Positions 8,126 to 16,589 of a DNA stretch of 64,000 nt are shown piece after piece. Every line of letters begins with the position of its first letter. Positions within the stretch are counted from its first letter, which is position 1. Under the pieces are notes generated by a model. That model did no database searches and had not been told where the DNA came from. It saw only the letters and a program-made list of their open reading frames with translations. The DNA comes from Actinomadura hallensis (lineage in GTDB: Bacteria; Actinomycetota; Actinomycetes; Streptosporangiales; Streptosporangiaceae). Where the stretch lies: positions 5,022,001 to 5,086,000 of the forward strand of contig NZ_VFPO01000001.1 of assembly GCF_006716765.1 (NCBI RefSeq), in the 5' to 3' direction. The translations under genes were made by a program, and so were the position numbers.

Positions 8126-8416
8126 ATGGCGACGCCGACGACCGACCGGGCCGAGAACCCGACCGGCCAGCTCACCATGTACACGACGTCCTGGTGCGGG
8201 TTCTGCCGCCGGCTCAAGAGCCAGCTCGCCCGCGACGGGATCGAGATGGTGGAGGTCGACATCGAGCGCGACCCGGAGGCCGCCGACTTCGTCATGAGCG
8301 TCAACGGCGGCAACATGACCGTGCCGACGATCCTGTTCCCCGACGGCTCCGCCGCCACCAACCCCAGCGCGAAGGAAGTCAAGCGGCGCCTCGCGGCGCT
8401 CCAGAACCAGGGCTGA
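8126..8416 (+). CDS. mrx1: Mycoredoxin (glutaredoxin-like), 96 aa
   Basis: Small thioredoxin-fold protein with MYTTSWCGFCRRLK (CxxC active site), cis-Pro region MTVPTILFPDGS and glutaredoxin length. In actinomycetes such proteins use mycothiol to reduce mixed disulfides. ATG 8126 follows GGGAGACGACGGAG; upstream in-frame starts would add a non-conserved tail. It ends 15 bp before the convergent nudC stop. Confidence 0.88.
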   Translation: MATPTTDRAENPTGQLTMYTTSWCGFCRRLKSQLARDGIEMVEVDIERDPEAADFVMSVNGGNMTVPTILFPDGSAATNPSAKEVKRRLAALQNQG

Positions 8417-8431
8417 GCGAGGCCGCCCCTT

Positions 8432-9343
8432 TCAGAAGTCCGGCATCTTCGGTAGCTCGCCGCCGTACCAGCGCATGATGAGCTGGGCGGCGATGGACAG
8501 CGGGCCCGGCGCGACGATGCGGCCGTCCTCGATCGCCTCGCGCAGCTCGTCGCGGGTGTACCAGGCCGCGTCCAGGATCTCCTCCGGGTCGGGGGTGAGC
8601 GGGACGTCCCCGTCCGCCTTCGCGGTGAAGCCGAGCATGAGGCTCTGCGGCAGCGGCCACGGCTGGCTGCCGAGGTAGCGGACGTCGCGGACGGGGATCC
8701 CGACCTCCTCCTTCACCTCCCGCGCGACGGCCTGCTCCAGGGACTCCCCCGGCTCGACGAACCCGGCGAGGATCGAGCGGCGGTCGGGCGGCCACTGCGG
8801 ACCGCGGGCCAGCAGGATCCGGTCGGCCGCGTCGGTCACCAGCATGATCACCGCCGGGTCGACGCGGGGGAAGTGCTGGGACTCGTCCTCGGGGCAGACG
8901 CGCATGTGCCCGGCGGCCGCCGGCCGCGTCTCGGTGCCGCAGCGCGGGCAGTACCGGTTGCTGCGATGCCAGTGCTCCAGCGCCACGGCGTGCGTGAGCA
9001 GGCCGGAGTCCCGGTCGCCGAGGAGGGCGCCGACGCGGCGGATCCCCGCCGGCTGCGCCCCGTCGCGCAGGGGCAGCGGCCCCGAGGCGCCGAAGTAGGC
9101 GACGCCGTCGCCGTCCACGCCCAGGAACCACCGGTCGCCGTCCGGGGCCTCCCCGGGCGGGACGAGGACGAGCGCGGGGGCGGGCTCGTGGGTCACGGCC
9201 GCGCGGCCGTCCCGGACGACCACGACGCGGGTCCGCGGGTCGGCCCAGGCGGCCTCCAGCCACGCGTCGTCGCGGCGGTTCAGCGCGAGCCTGTCGAGGG
9301 TCCCCCGCGCGAGCGCCAGCCATTCCAGGGGCGCCTCTGTCAC
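8432..9343 (-). CDS. nudC: NAD(+) diphosphatase / NADH pyrophosphatase NudC, 303 aa
   Basis: The Nudix box GFVEPGESLEQAVAREVKEEVG and, 17 or so residues later, SQPWPLPQS (the NudC-specific NADH recognition motif) identify it. Such enzymes cleave NAD(H) and deNADylate RNA 5' ends. The zinc ribbon is CPRC...RVCPED: three cysteines are present and the fourth is replaced, which I believe is common in actinobacterial members. GTG 9343 with GGAGTGGAAC upstream is the start; the frame stays open further upstream but without family resemblance. Downstream of the M20 peptidase gene by 77 bp, same strand. Confidence 0.92.
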   Translation of the reverse strand: MTEAPLEWLALARGTLDRLALNRRDDAWLEAAWADPRTRVVVVRDGRAAVTHEPAPALVLVPPGEAPDGDRWFLGVDGDGVAYFGASGPLPLRDGAQPAGIRRVGALLGDRDSGLLTHAVALEHWHRSNRYCPRCGTETRPAAAGHMRVCPEDESQHFPRVDPAVIMLVTDAADRILLARGPQWPPDRRSILAGFVEPGESLEQAVAREVKEEVGIPVRDVRYLGSQPWPLPQSLMLGFTAKADGDVPLTPDPEEILDAAWYTRDELREAIEDGRIVAPGPLSIAAQLIMRWYGGELPKMPDF

Positions 9344-9420
9344 GTTCCACTCCGTTCCAGCAGATCGGCTCAAGACGTCGTCGGCCCGGGCCGCGGCCCC
9401 CGGGCCGCCGGCACAGGGTG

Positions 9421-10848
9421 TCAGCGCAGGGCGGCGGCGAGTTCTTCCCACAGGTAGGCGGCGGCCTCGGCGCCCTTGAGCAGCAGCGGGATCTCGACCT
9501 TCTCGTTGGGGGCGTGGATGCGGTCGTCGTTCAGCCCGACCGCGACGAAGATCAGCGGCGCGTCCAGGATGTCGGCGAGGTCGGCCTCCGGCCCGCTGCC
9601 GCCCTCGCGGGTGAACAGCACCTCGGTGCCGAACGCCCGCTCCATCGCGCGCCGCGCGGCACGGACGCCGGCGGAGTCGATCGGCGAGAAGCACGGCCGG
9701 ACGCCGCCGGACCCGACCCGCACCTCGGCCTCGACGCCGGGCGGCGTGTTCTCCGCGACCCACGCCTTGAACGACTCCTGCACCTTGCGGGGGTCCTGGC
9801 CCGCGACGAGCCGGAACGACAGCTTGGCGTGCGCCTCGCGGGGGACGATGGTCTTGCCGCCGGGCCCGGTGTGCCCGCCCCAGATGCCGTTGATCTCGGC
9901 GGTCGGCCGCGCCCAGATCCGCTCGAGCGTGCTGTAGCCCTTCTCGCCGTGCGCGGCGCGGCTGTCCCCCGCGGCCTTGAGCCAGGCCTCCTCGTCGAAC
10001 GGGAGCCTCGCGAACAGTGCGCGCTCCTCGTCCGTCAGCGGGACGACGTCGTCGTAGAAGCCGGGGAGGGTGACGCGCCCGTCGGCGTCGTGCAGCCCGG
10101 CGAGCAGCGCCGCCATCGCCTGCAGCGGGTTCGGCACGGCGCCGCCGAACGAGCCGGAGTGCAGGTCGGTGGACGGGCCGCGCAGCGTGACCTCGGCCTC
10201 GGCGAGCCCCCGCATCCCGGTGCACATCGACGGGACGTCCGCCGCCCACATCGTCGTGTCGCTGATGACGACGGCGTCGCAGGCGAGCCGCTCCCGGTGG
10301 GCGCGCAGCAGGTCGGCGAAGTGCACCGACCCCGACTCCTCCTCGCCCTCCACCAGCAGCTTCACCGTGACGGGCGGCGCCTTCCGCCCGGACGCGGCGA
10401 GCGACGCGGAGATCCCGAGCGCGTGGAAGAAGACCTGCCCCTTGTCGTCGGACGCGCCCCGGCCGAAGAGCCGGTCGCCCTTCTCCACGGGCGTGAACGG
10501 GTCGGTGTCCCACTCCTCCAGCGGCTCGACCGGCTGGACGTCGTGGTGGCCGTACACGACGACGGCGGGGGCTGCGGGGTCCTCGGCGGGCCATTCGGCG
10601 TAGACGGCCGGGTGCCCCGGAGTCTCCCAGATCTCGACGGTCGGCCAGCCCCGGCGGCGCAGGTTCCCGGCGAGCCACTCGGCCGATCTCCGCACGTCGC
10701 CGGCGCGGGCCGGGTCGCCGGAGACGGACGGGATCGCCAGCCACTCCTTGAGGTCGGCGAGGAACCGGTCCCGCTCGGCCTCGATGTGCGCGACCACATC
10801 GTTCACCCGGCCGTCCGCCCGTTCGTCCGTCCGGTCGTTCACCCGCAT
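9421..10848 (-). CDS. M20 family dipeptidase, about 475 aa
   Basis: Zinc-dependent exopeptidase of the M20 ArgE/DapE/carnosinase-like group. Metal ligands are visible: YGHHDVQP (His and Asp), GRGASDDKGQ (bridging Asp), EGEEESGS (catalytic and ligand Glu), and IHAPNEK (final His); the lid domain begins near LRGPSTDLHSGSFGG. The start is uncertain: AAGGAG precedes ATG 10863 by one base and could serve GTG 10857 or ATG 10848. A short imperfect GTGAACGA/GACGAACGAGCGGACG repeat follows the start. Likely an intracellular dipeptidase; precise substrate unknown. Confidence 0.88.
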   Translation of the reverse strand: MRVNDRTDERADGRVNDVVAHIEAERDRFLADLKEWLAIPSVSGDPARAGDVRRSAEWLAGNLRRRGWPTVEIWETPGHPAVYAEWPAEDPAAPAVVVYGHHDVQPVEPLEEWDTDPFTPVEKGDRLFGRGASDDKGQVFFHALGISASLAASGRKAPPVTVKLLVEGEEESGSVHFADLLRAHRERLACDAVVISDTTMWAADVPSMCTGMRGLAEAEVTLRGPSTDLHSGSFGGAVPNPLQAMAALLAGLHDADGRVTLPGFYDDVVPLTDEERALFARLPFDEEAWLKAAGDSRAAHGEKGYSTLERIWARPTAEINGIWGGHTGPGGKTIVPREAHAKLSFRLVAGQDPRKVQESFKAWVAENTPPGVEAEVRVGSGGVRPCFSPIDSAGVRAARRAMERAFGTEVLFTREGGSGPEADLADILDAPLIFVAVGLNDDRIHAPNEKVEIPLLLKGAEAAAYLWEELAAALR

Positions 10849-10929
10849 GGTCCCCACCCGCATGCTCCTTCGCATGTGTACTGTCGAGCACTGTAAGGGA
10901 TCCCGGTCGGTCAGCCCCCCGGAGCAGTC

Positions 10930-11199
10930 TTGATCCTCATCGATCCGCCGCTGTGGCCCGCGCGCGGCCGGGTGTGGTCGCACATGGTGAGCGACGTGTC
11001 CTACGACGAGCTGCACGCCTTCGCGGCGCGGCTGGGCCTGCCGCCGCGGGCGTTCGAGCGCGACCACTACGACGTGCCGTCCGAGCTCTACGACGCGGCG
11101 GTGGCGCTGGGTGCGCAGGCGGTGGGCTGCCAGGAGCTTCTCCGGCGGCTGACGGCGGCGGGCCTGCGGCGGCGGAAGTCCGTCCAGGTCAGGCGTTGA
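10930..11199 (+). CDS. DUF4031 domain protein, 89 aa
   Basis: MILIDPPLWPARGRVWSHMVSDVSYDELHAFAARLG is the conserved opening of DUF4031 proteins, small actinobacterial proteins of unknown function. The start codon is TTG at 10930 with GGAG six bases upstream, and the alignment with the family begins at this codon. Its last 11 bp overlap the convergent HD-domain gene. Confidence 0.8.
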   Translation: MILIDPPLWPARGRVWSHMVSDVSYDELHAFAARLGLPPRAFERDHYDVPSELYDAAVALGAQAVGCQELLRRLTAAGLRRRKSVQVRR

Positions 11200-11797
11200 G
11201 GAGTTCCAGTTCCGTTCGGATGTTCCTCCGTGCGCGTTCCTCGAAGCGCTCGCGTGCCGGGGGCGTGTGGAAGAGCTTGGGCAGCGCCAGTAGGGCGTTG
11301 AGCACCTGGGCCCGTCCCGCCTTGAAGAACTCGTCCGGGACGAACGCGTACTCCTCGCGGACGGCAGCGGCGTAGGCGGCGTAGGCGTCAGGATCCGAGC
11401 CGAGGATCCCGAGGTCGGCGTCGCAGAGGACCTGGCCGTTCCTGTCGTCCTCTTCCGGGGCGTGCGTGGCGGTCAGCTCGATCAGGCGCACGACCTCCTG
11501 GATCTCCTGGGCGCCGAGGTCGGTGTCGGCGAGCATCCGGGCGGCGAGGCGGGCGCTGCGCTCCTCGTTGTCGGCGCGCTCGGGGTCGTAGACGGCGTCG
11601 TGGAACCAGGCGGCCAGGCGGACGACGCCGGGGGCGGCGGCGTACCCGGCCAGCTCGTCCACGAGGTCGAGGACAGCGTTCAGGTGGGTGCGGGTGTGGT
11701 AGCGGCGGTGCGGCTCGCCGTAGCGCTTATCCAGTTCTGTACCGATATGCCGAGTGTGAGGTCCCGCAAGCGCGACCCACCGGTCAACGAGATCCAT
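11189..11797 (-). CDS. HD-domain metal-dependent phosphohydrolase-like protein, 202 aa
   Basis: The motif pattern H...HD...D is present: RRYHTRTHLNAVLD, LAAWFHDAVYDP and LCDADLGILGSDP, as in the small predicted HD phosphohydrolases (COG4339-like). ATG 11797 gives MDLVDRWVALAGPH, the standard start; the frame extends upstream without similarity. Substrate unknown. It is divergent from the siderophore operon, with the iron-regulated promoter in between. Confidence 0.82.
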   Translation of the reverse strand: MDLVDRWVALAGPHTRHIGTELDKRYGEPHRRYHTRTHLNAVLDLVDELAGYAAAPGVVRLAAWFHDAVYDPERADNEERSARLAARMLADTDLGAQEIQEVVRLIELTATHAPEEDDRNGQVLCDADLGILGSDPDAYAAYAAAVREEYAFVPDEFFKAGRAQVLNALLALPKLFHTPPARERFEERARRNIRTELELLNA

Positions 11798-11871
11798 GGC
11801 CCCATCCTGACGGATCGCAGAACGGGCCGGGGCGGCGCACGGCCCGTCGGGGACACACGCGCCCGCCGTCC

Positions 11872-11899
11872 TTGCATGCGGTCCGCCGCCCCCTATGAT
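11872..11899 (+). promoter_or_regulatory. Promoter of the siderophore operon
   Basis: -35 TTGCAT (11872-11877), 16-bp spacer, -10 TATGAT (11894-11899). The predicted start near 11906 is four bases before the iron box. Confidence 0.6.
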
Positions 11900-11909
11900 G
11901 ATCAGCGGG

Positions 11910-11928
11910 TTAGGCAAGGCTTACCTCA
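11910..11928 (+). promoter_or_regulatory. IdeR/DmdR iron box
   Basis: TTAGGCAAGGCTTACCTCA matches the actinobacterial consensus TTAGGTTAGGCTAACCTAA at 15 of 19 positions. It sits just downstream of the -10 and 17 bp before the first gene, so an iron-loaded DtxR-family repressor bound here would block initiation. Confidence 0.8.
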
Positions 11929-11945
11929 TTTCGGAAGGGCCTGTC

Positions 11946-13097
11946 GTGGCCGCCTCTCTCTACCTCGTCGCCGGGAAGGCGACCGACTCGGTGACGCGCG
12001 GATTCCTGCCCGCCGCGGCACGCCTGGGGCTCGACGTGACGCTGCTGACCGACCGCCCCGGCGCCGCCCATGGGTTCGGCGGGCGCGTCGTCGAGTGCGA
12101 CGTGTCCGACTTCCGGGAGATCGTCGCCGCCGTCGCCGCCGACGACGGCGAGCCCGCGGCCGTCTTCTCCAACAGCGACTTCCTCCAGGCGCCCACCGCG
12201 CTGGCCGCGGCCTACTTCGGCCTCCCCGGCAAGGACTGGCGGGCGGCGACCCGCGCGAAGAACAAGGGGCTCATGCGGCGGCACCTCGCGTTCCTCGACC
12301 CGGTCTTCTCGGCCGACGCCCGCCGGGTCCCACCGGACGCGCCTTATCCACTGGTCCTCAAGCCGCGCGAAGGCGTGGCCAGCGAGGACGTGTTCCTCGT
12401 CCAGGACGCCTTGGAACTGTCCACCCGCGTGGAGGAGATCGCGGCGCGGCGGGACGACCCGCTGGTCGCCGAGCAGTACCTCCCCGGACGTCTCCACACG
12501 CTGGAGACGCTCGGGGACGGGCGCGAGCTACGCGTCCTCGGATCGTTCCGCACGACGCTCTCGCCACCGCCCTTTTTCGTTGAAGAGCGCCTTGAGTGGG
12601 TGGAGCCGCCGCCAGAGACCACTCAGGTGTTGCAGCAGTTGGAGGCCCTGGGAGTCGGGTTCGGGGCGTGCCACACGGAGTTCGTCGTCCACGAGGGTCG
12701 CGCCCACATCATCGAGGTCAACTACCGGCTCATCGGCGACCACTGTGACTTCCTCTTGGCCGACCTTCTAGGCGTGCCTCTGTTCGAGCAGATCCTCAAG
12801 GTCCACTTGGGCGAGCCTCTTGAGGAGTGGCCAGCTCCAGGTCGGCGGCACGCGATAGCCGAACCGGTCATCGCGGACCGGCCCGGCAAGCTCACCGCCG
12901 CTCCCGGGCCTGTCCGGCTGGACGACGGCCCAGTGCGGCTCGACTACCTCCCTCAGCGCGCCGTGGGCGACACCGTCACCATCACCCGCACCAACCGCGA
13001 CTATCTGGGCACGGTCCGCGTCATCGGCCCCGGGCCGGACGAGGTCGACGCCGCGCTGGCCCGCTTCCGCGCCGGCCACGAGTGGACGATCGCGTGA
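11946..13097 (+). CDS. ATP-grasp ligase of siderophore operon, 383 aa
   Basis: N-terminal Rossmann-like part (SLYLVAGKATDSVTRGF) is followed by an ATP-grasp core: YPLVLKPREGVASEDVF supplies the ATP-binding Lys, VAEQYLPG the adenine strand, and HIIEVNYRLIGDH the metal-binding Glu/Asn. ATP-grasp enzymes join a carboxylate to an amine through an acyl phosphate. GTG 11946 has GGAAGGG six bases upstream, and the following gene overlaps by GTGA. As first gene under the iron box it probably adds an amine or amino acid to the siderophore or makes a precursor. An ATP-grasp ligase is not part of the standard aerobactin, staphyloferrin or rhizoferrin gene sets. Confidence 0.82.
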   Translation: MAASLYLVAGKATDSVTRGFLPAAARLGLDVTLLTDRPGAAHGFGGRVVECDVSDFREIVAAVAADDGEPAAVFSNSDFLQAPTALAAAYFGLPGKDWRAATRAKNKGLMRRHLAFLDPVFSADARRVPPDAPYPLVLKPREGVASEDVFLVQDALELSTRVEEIAARRDDPLVAEQYLPGRLHTLETLGDGRELRVLGSFRTTLSPPPFFVEERLEWVEPPPETTQVLQQLEALGVGFGACHTEFVVHEGRAHIIEVNYRLIGDHCDFLLADLLGVPLFEQILKVHLGEPLEEWPAPGRRHAIAEPVIADRPGKLTAAPGPVRLDDGPVRLDYLPQRAVGDTVTITRTNRDYLGTVRVIGPGPDEVDAALARFRAGHEWTIA

Positions 13098-14764
13098 CCG
13101 GCGACGGCCCCGGAGCCCGCACCGACGCAGGCCGCCCCGACAGCGCAGGCCGTCCCGGCAGGGCAGGCGGCCCCGGCACGGAGGCCGGGGCCGACCTCGA
13201 AGGCCGGCTGGCGGCCCGCGTCCTGGACGCGCTCCTGCGCGAGGACTACGCGGGACTGCGCGGCCTCGTCGAGGGCCGGACGCTGCGCCTGCCGGGACGC
13301 GCCGTGCGCCTGGTGGACGCGCGCCCGGCGTTCCTGTCCGACCTCGTCGTCGACCCGGCCGAGAGGCTGCGGCTGACCGACGTCTTCACGGCCGTCCGCG
13401 CCCTGGCCGACCCGCGCGACGACGTCGCGGCGTTCGAGCGGGAGTGCCGGGACGCCCTCGCGGCCATAAGGCTCCACGCCGACGCCCGCCCGGCCGTGCT
13501 CCGGCGGCTGGCCCGCGTCCCGGACGGGCTGCGCACCGGCCCCGGCACGTTCTACGACACCCTCGCCGCCTACAACGACCATCCCGTGCATCCGGCGGGC
13601 CTGGGCCGCGCGGGCCTGTCGCCGGCCGACCTGAGCCGCTACGCGCCCGAGTTCGCGCCGTCGTTCCCGCTGCGCTGGGCCGCGGTGCGCGACGCGGAGC
13701 TCACCGGGACGCCGCCGGACTGGTGGCCGTCCCCCGCCGACGTGGGCCTGCCCGCGGCCGCCGCGCTGTTCCCCGTCCACCCGCTGGCGGCGCCGCGGGT
13801 GCGGGAGCATCCCGGCGCGATCCTCGCCCCGGACCCGTACCTCCAGGTCGCCCCGACGTTATCGATGCGGACGGTGGCGGTCCCCGCGCCGCTCGCGCAC
13901 GTGAAGGTGCCGCTGCCGACCAGCACCCTCGGCCTGCGCAACCGCCGCACGATCAAGCCCGGCACCCTCCCGGACGGCGCGCTCGTCGAACGCATCCTGC
14001 GGCGGACGCTCCGGCGGGAACCCGCGCTGCCCGTGCTGCTCGCCGACGAGCAGACCTACGGGCACGCGAACGACCCTCTCCTTGCCTACCTGGTACGGCG
14101 TTTCCCTCCCGAGACGGCGCGCGCGCACATCGTCCCCGTGGCCGCACTCCTCGCGGAGTCGCCGGACGGCGGCCACGTGATCGAGCGCTGGGACGTCAAG
14201 CCGCTGTTCGACGCCTACCTGAAGGCGCTCTTCTCGTGGAACGTCGCCCTTTTCCGCTATGGGATCGCGCTGGAGGCACACCAGCAGAACGTCGCCCTCG
14301 TCCTGGACGACGGCCCGCTCCGGCTCCTGCTCAAGGACAACGACGGCGCCCTCATCAACACGTCCCGCCTCCGCGAGCGCCTCCCCCCGAGCCCGGACAC
14401 GGACCCGCGCGACCTCATCGACCGCAGGATGACGACCGACGACGACGAGGCGCTCGCCCGCGTCTTCGTCACCATCACCCTGCACCTGTGCGCCGCCGCG
14501 CCCGCCCTGGGACTGGCCGAACGCGGCCTCCTCCCGTGGAGCGCGGGCCGCGCCATGATCCGCGAGCGGCTCGACGAGGCGCTCGGCCCCGGCGACGCGT
14601 TCCTGCGCTCCCGCACCCTGGACGCGGACGCGCTGCCGGGCAAGGCCATGGTCACCGCCGGAACCCTCGTCGACAAGGCGCGGACCGGGGCGGCCGACAT
14701 CAACAAGCACTACGGCCCGCCCGGGCCGAACTACCTGCGGGACGCGTCCATGACGTGCCCGTGA
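13094..14764 (+). CDS. IucA/IucC family NIS siderophore synthetase, first copy, 556 aa
   Basis: NRPS-independent siderophore synthetase that adenylates a carboxylate (often citrate) and condenses it with an amine. Motifs: FPVHPLAAPRV near residue 225, APTLSMRTVAVP near 255, EAHQQNVALV near 394 and LLKDNDGAL near 413 (ATP/metal). The second motif continues KVPLPTSTLGLRNRRTIKP, unlike the SLDVRITN type of the next gene, so the two copies probably have different specificities. A basic/Pro-Gly-rich N-terminal 30 residues precede the domain. GTG 13094 overlaps the previous stop by four bases, implying translational coupling. Confidence 0.9.
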   Translation: MTGDGPGARTDAGRPDSAGRPGRAGGPGTEAGADLEGRLAARVLDALLREDYAGLRGLVEGRTLRLPGRAVRLVDARPAFLSDLVVDPAERLRLTDVFTAVRALADPRDDVAAFERECRDALAAIRLHADARPAVLRRLARVPDGLRTGPGTFYDTLAAYNDHPVHPAGLGRAGLSPADLSRYAPEFAPSFPLRWAAVRDAELTGTPPDWWPSPADVGLPAAAALFPVHPLAAPRVREHPGAILAPDPYLQVAPTLSMRTVAVPAPLAHVKVPLPTSTLGLRNRRTIKPGTLPDGALVERILRRTLRREPALPVLLADEQTYGHANDPLLAYLVRRFPPETARAHIVPVAALLAESPDGGHVIERWDVKPLFDAYLKALFSWNVALFRYGIALEAHQQNVALVLDDGPLRLLLKDNDGALINTSRLRERLPPSPDTDPRDLIDRRMTTDDDEALARVFVTITLHLCAAAPALGLAERGLLPWSAGRAMIRERLDEALGPGDAFLRSRTLDADALPGKAMVTAGTLVDKARTGAADINKHYGPPGPNYLRDASMTCP

Positions 14765-16524
14765 GGCCACCGCCCACCGACCGCGCCGCCCCAACGACCG
14801 CGCCGCCCAACGACCGCACCCAGTCCACCGACCCGACACCCAGTCCACCGAAGTCCACCGACCACGCCACGGGACCCGACGTGCTGCTGACAGACCCCGG
14901 CATCTCCGCCGACGACGCCACCGCGACCGCACTGCTCAACTGCCTGATCCGGGAGGTCTGCGCGCCGGAGCGGCAGGTGTGGCCGGACGGCGCGCACCTG
15001 GTGGCCCGGCTGCCCCGCGCGGGCGTCGTCCTGCGCATCGGCCTGGTCCGCCCGCCGGTCGGCCCGACCTACCGGCTGGCACCGCCCTACGAGGAGCGGC
15101 GCGGGGACGAGTGGATCGCGACCCCCTGGCACAGGATCGCCGACCTGGTGGCAGGGGAACTCGAACTCGCCACAGGCCGTCCCAACCCGGAGTTCCTCAC
15201 CCAGGTGGACGACAGCCACACCGCCCTTGCTGCAATCATCGCCGCACGCGGCGAAGCCCCAAAAGGGCACAGCGAAGCCCCAGAAGTGCACAGCGAAGCT
15301 CCAGAAGACCGTTACATCGCGTCAGAACAGTCCCTGGTCGTGGGGCACCGGTTCCATCCGTCGGCGAAGTCGCGCCAGGGCTCGCCGTCCGACTGGCTCC
15401 GGTACGCCCCGGAGACGCGGGCCCGTTTCCGTCCGCACTGGCTGGCCGTACCGGAGGACCTCCTCGCCGAAGAAGGGTCACCGGACGCGTTCAAAGGGCT
15501 TGAGGGTCATGGGCCTGCGTCACCGCCGGAGCGGAGGCTGCTTCCCGTCCACCCATGGCAGTTGTCGCTCCTGTCGGAGAATCCCGTCCTGCAGGAGGCC
15601 CTGGAGCGAGGCGTGCTGCTCAACCTCGGCCCCTCCGACACCGAAGCGGTGCCCACGTCGTCCGTGCGCACGGTGTACCTGCCGGACGCCGACGTGTTCT
15701 GCAAGTTCAGCCTGGACGTTCGCATCACCAACTGCGTCCGCAAGAACGCCTGGTACGAGCTGACGGGGGCGATGGTCCTCAACGAGCTGGTGCCGCCGGT
15801 CTTCGAGAAGCTGAACTCCACGTTCCTCGCCGAACCCGCCTACCGCAGCGTCGCGCTCGCCGACCGCCGCCTGTACGAAGGCTTGGGCGTCATCCTGCGC
15901 CAGGGCGTCAAGCACCTGCCCGGAACACCGCTCCTGGCCGGCGCCCTGACCGACCCCTCCACCACCTTCCTGGCGGATCTGCCGGCCATGGCGGAGCCCG
16001 ACGGTGCCCGAGCCTGGTGGGACGCCTACGTGGCGCAGGTGGCACCGCCGGTCCTGCACGCCTATCTGGACCACGGCATCGTCCTGGAACCCCACCTCCA
16101 GAACGTCCTCGTCTGCTTGGACGCCGAGGGCCTGCCCGTCCACGCGGCCTTCCGCGACCTGGAAGGGACGAAGCTCACCGCGGGCCGCTGGGACACGGAC
16201 CACCTGCCGCCCCGCGTGGCCGAGGGACTCACCTACTCCCCCGACCGCGGCTGGAACCGCGTCGTGTACTGCCTCGTCGTCAACCACCTGACCGAGATCG
16301 CCGCCGCGATCGCCGACCTGCACCCCCACCTCGAACGGACGCTCTGGCGGACGCTGAGGGAGCACATCGCCGCCCTTGACCGGCACCCCGAGATCAGAGC
16401 GCTCCTCGCCGGGGTGCCGCTGCCCGCCAAGGCGAACCTGCGGACCCGCTGGTCCCGCACCGCCGACCGCGGCGCCGCCTACGTCCCCGTCCCCAACCCG
16501 CTCGCCGCACCCCGGCCCCTGTAG
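14761..16524 (+). CDS. IucA/IucC family NIS siderophore synthetase, second copy, 587 aa
   Basis: Second NIS synthetase: LPVHPWQLSLL near residue 260, PTSSVRTVYLP near 299, KFSLDVRITNCVRKNAW just after, EPHLQNVLVCL near 442 and FRDLEGTKL near 465. The SLDVRITN-type motif is that of IucC-like enzymes that complete a citrate diamide. The first ~45 residues are Pro/Thr-rich and non-conserved. Around residues 164-184 a short tandem repeat (SEAPxxH) is inserted. GTG 14761 overlaps the previous stop by four bases. Together with the first copy it suggests a bis-amide carboxylate siderophore. Confidence 0.9.
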   Translation: MRPPPTDRAAPTTAPPNDRTQSTDPTPSPPKSTDHATGPDVLLTDPGISADDATATALLNCLIREVCAPERQVWPDGAHLVARLPRAGVVLRIGLVRPPVGPTYRLAPPYEERRGDEWIATPWHRIADLVAGELELATGRPNPEFLTQVDDSHTALAAIIAARGEAPKGHSEAPEVHSEAPEDRYIASEQSLVVGHRFHPSAKSRQGSPSDWLRYAPETRARFRPHWLAVPEDLLAEEGSPDAFKGLEGHGPASPPERRLLPVHPWQLSLLSENPVLQEALERGVLLNLGPSDTEAVPTSSVRTVYLPDADVFCKFSLDVRITNCVRKNAWYELTGAMVLNELVPPVFEKLNSTFLAEPAYRSVALADRRLYEGLGVILRQGVKHLPGTPLLAGALTDPSTTFLADLPAMAEPDGARAWWDAYVAQVAPPVLHAYLDHGIVLEPHLQNVLVCLDAEGLPVHAAFRDLEGTKLTAGRWDTDHLPPRVAEGLTYSPDRGWNRVVYCLVVNHLTEIAAAIADLHPHLERTLWRTLREHIAALDRHPEIRALLAGVPLPAKANLRTRWSRTADRGAAYVPVPNPLAAPRPL

Positions 16525-16589
16525 CCGGGACCTGTTCCCGAGCCCCTTCCACCGAGCCCCAGTCACCGAGCCCCACTACACGAGCGACG

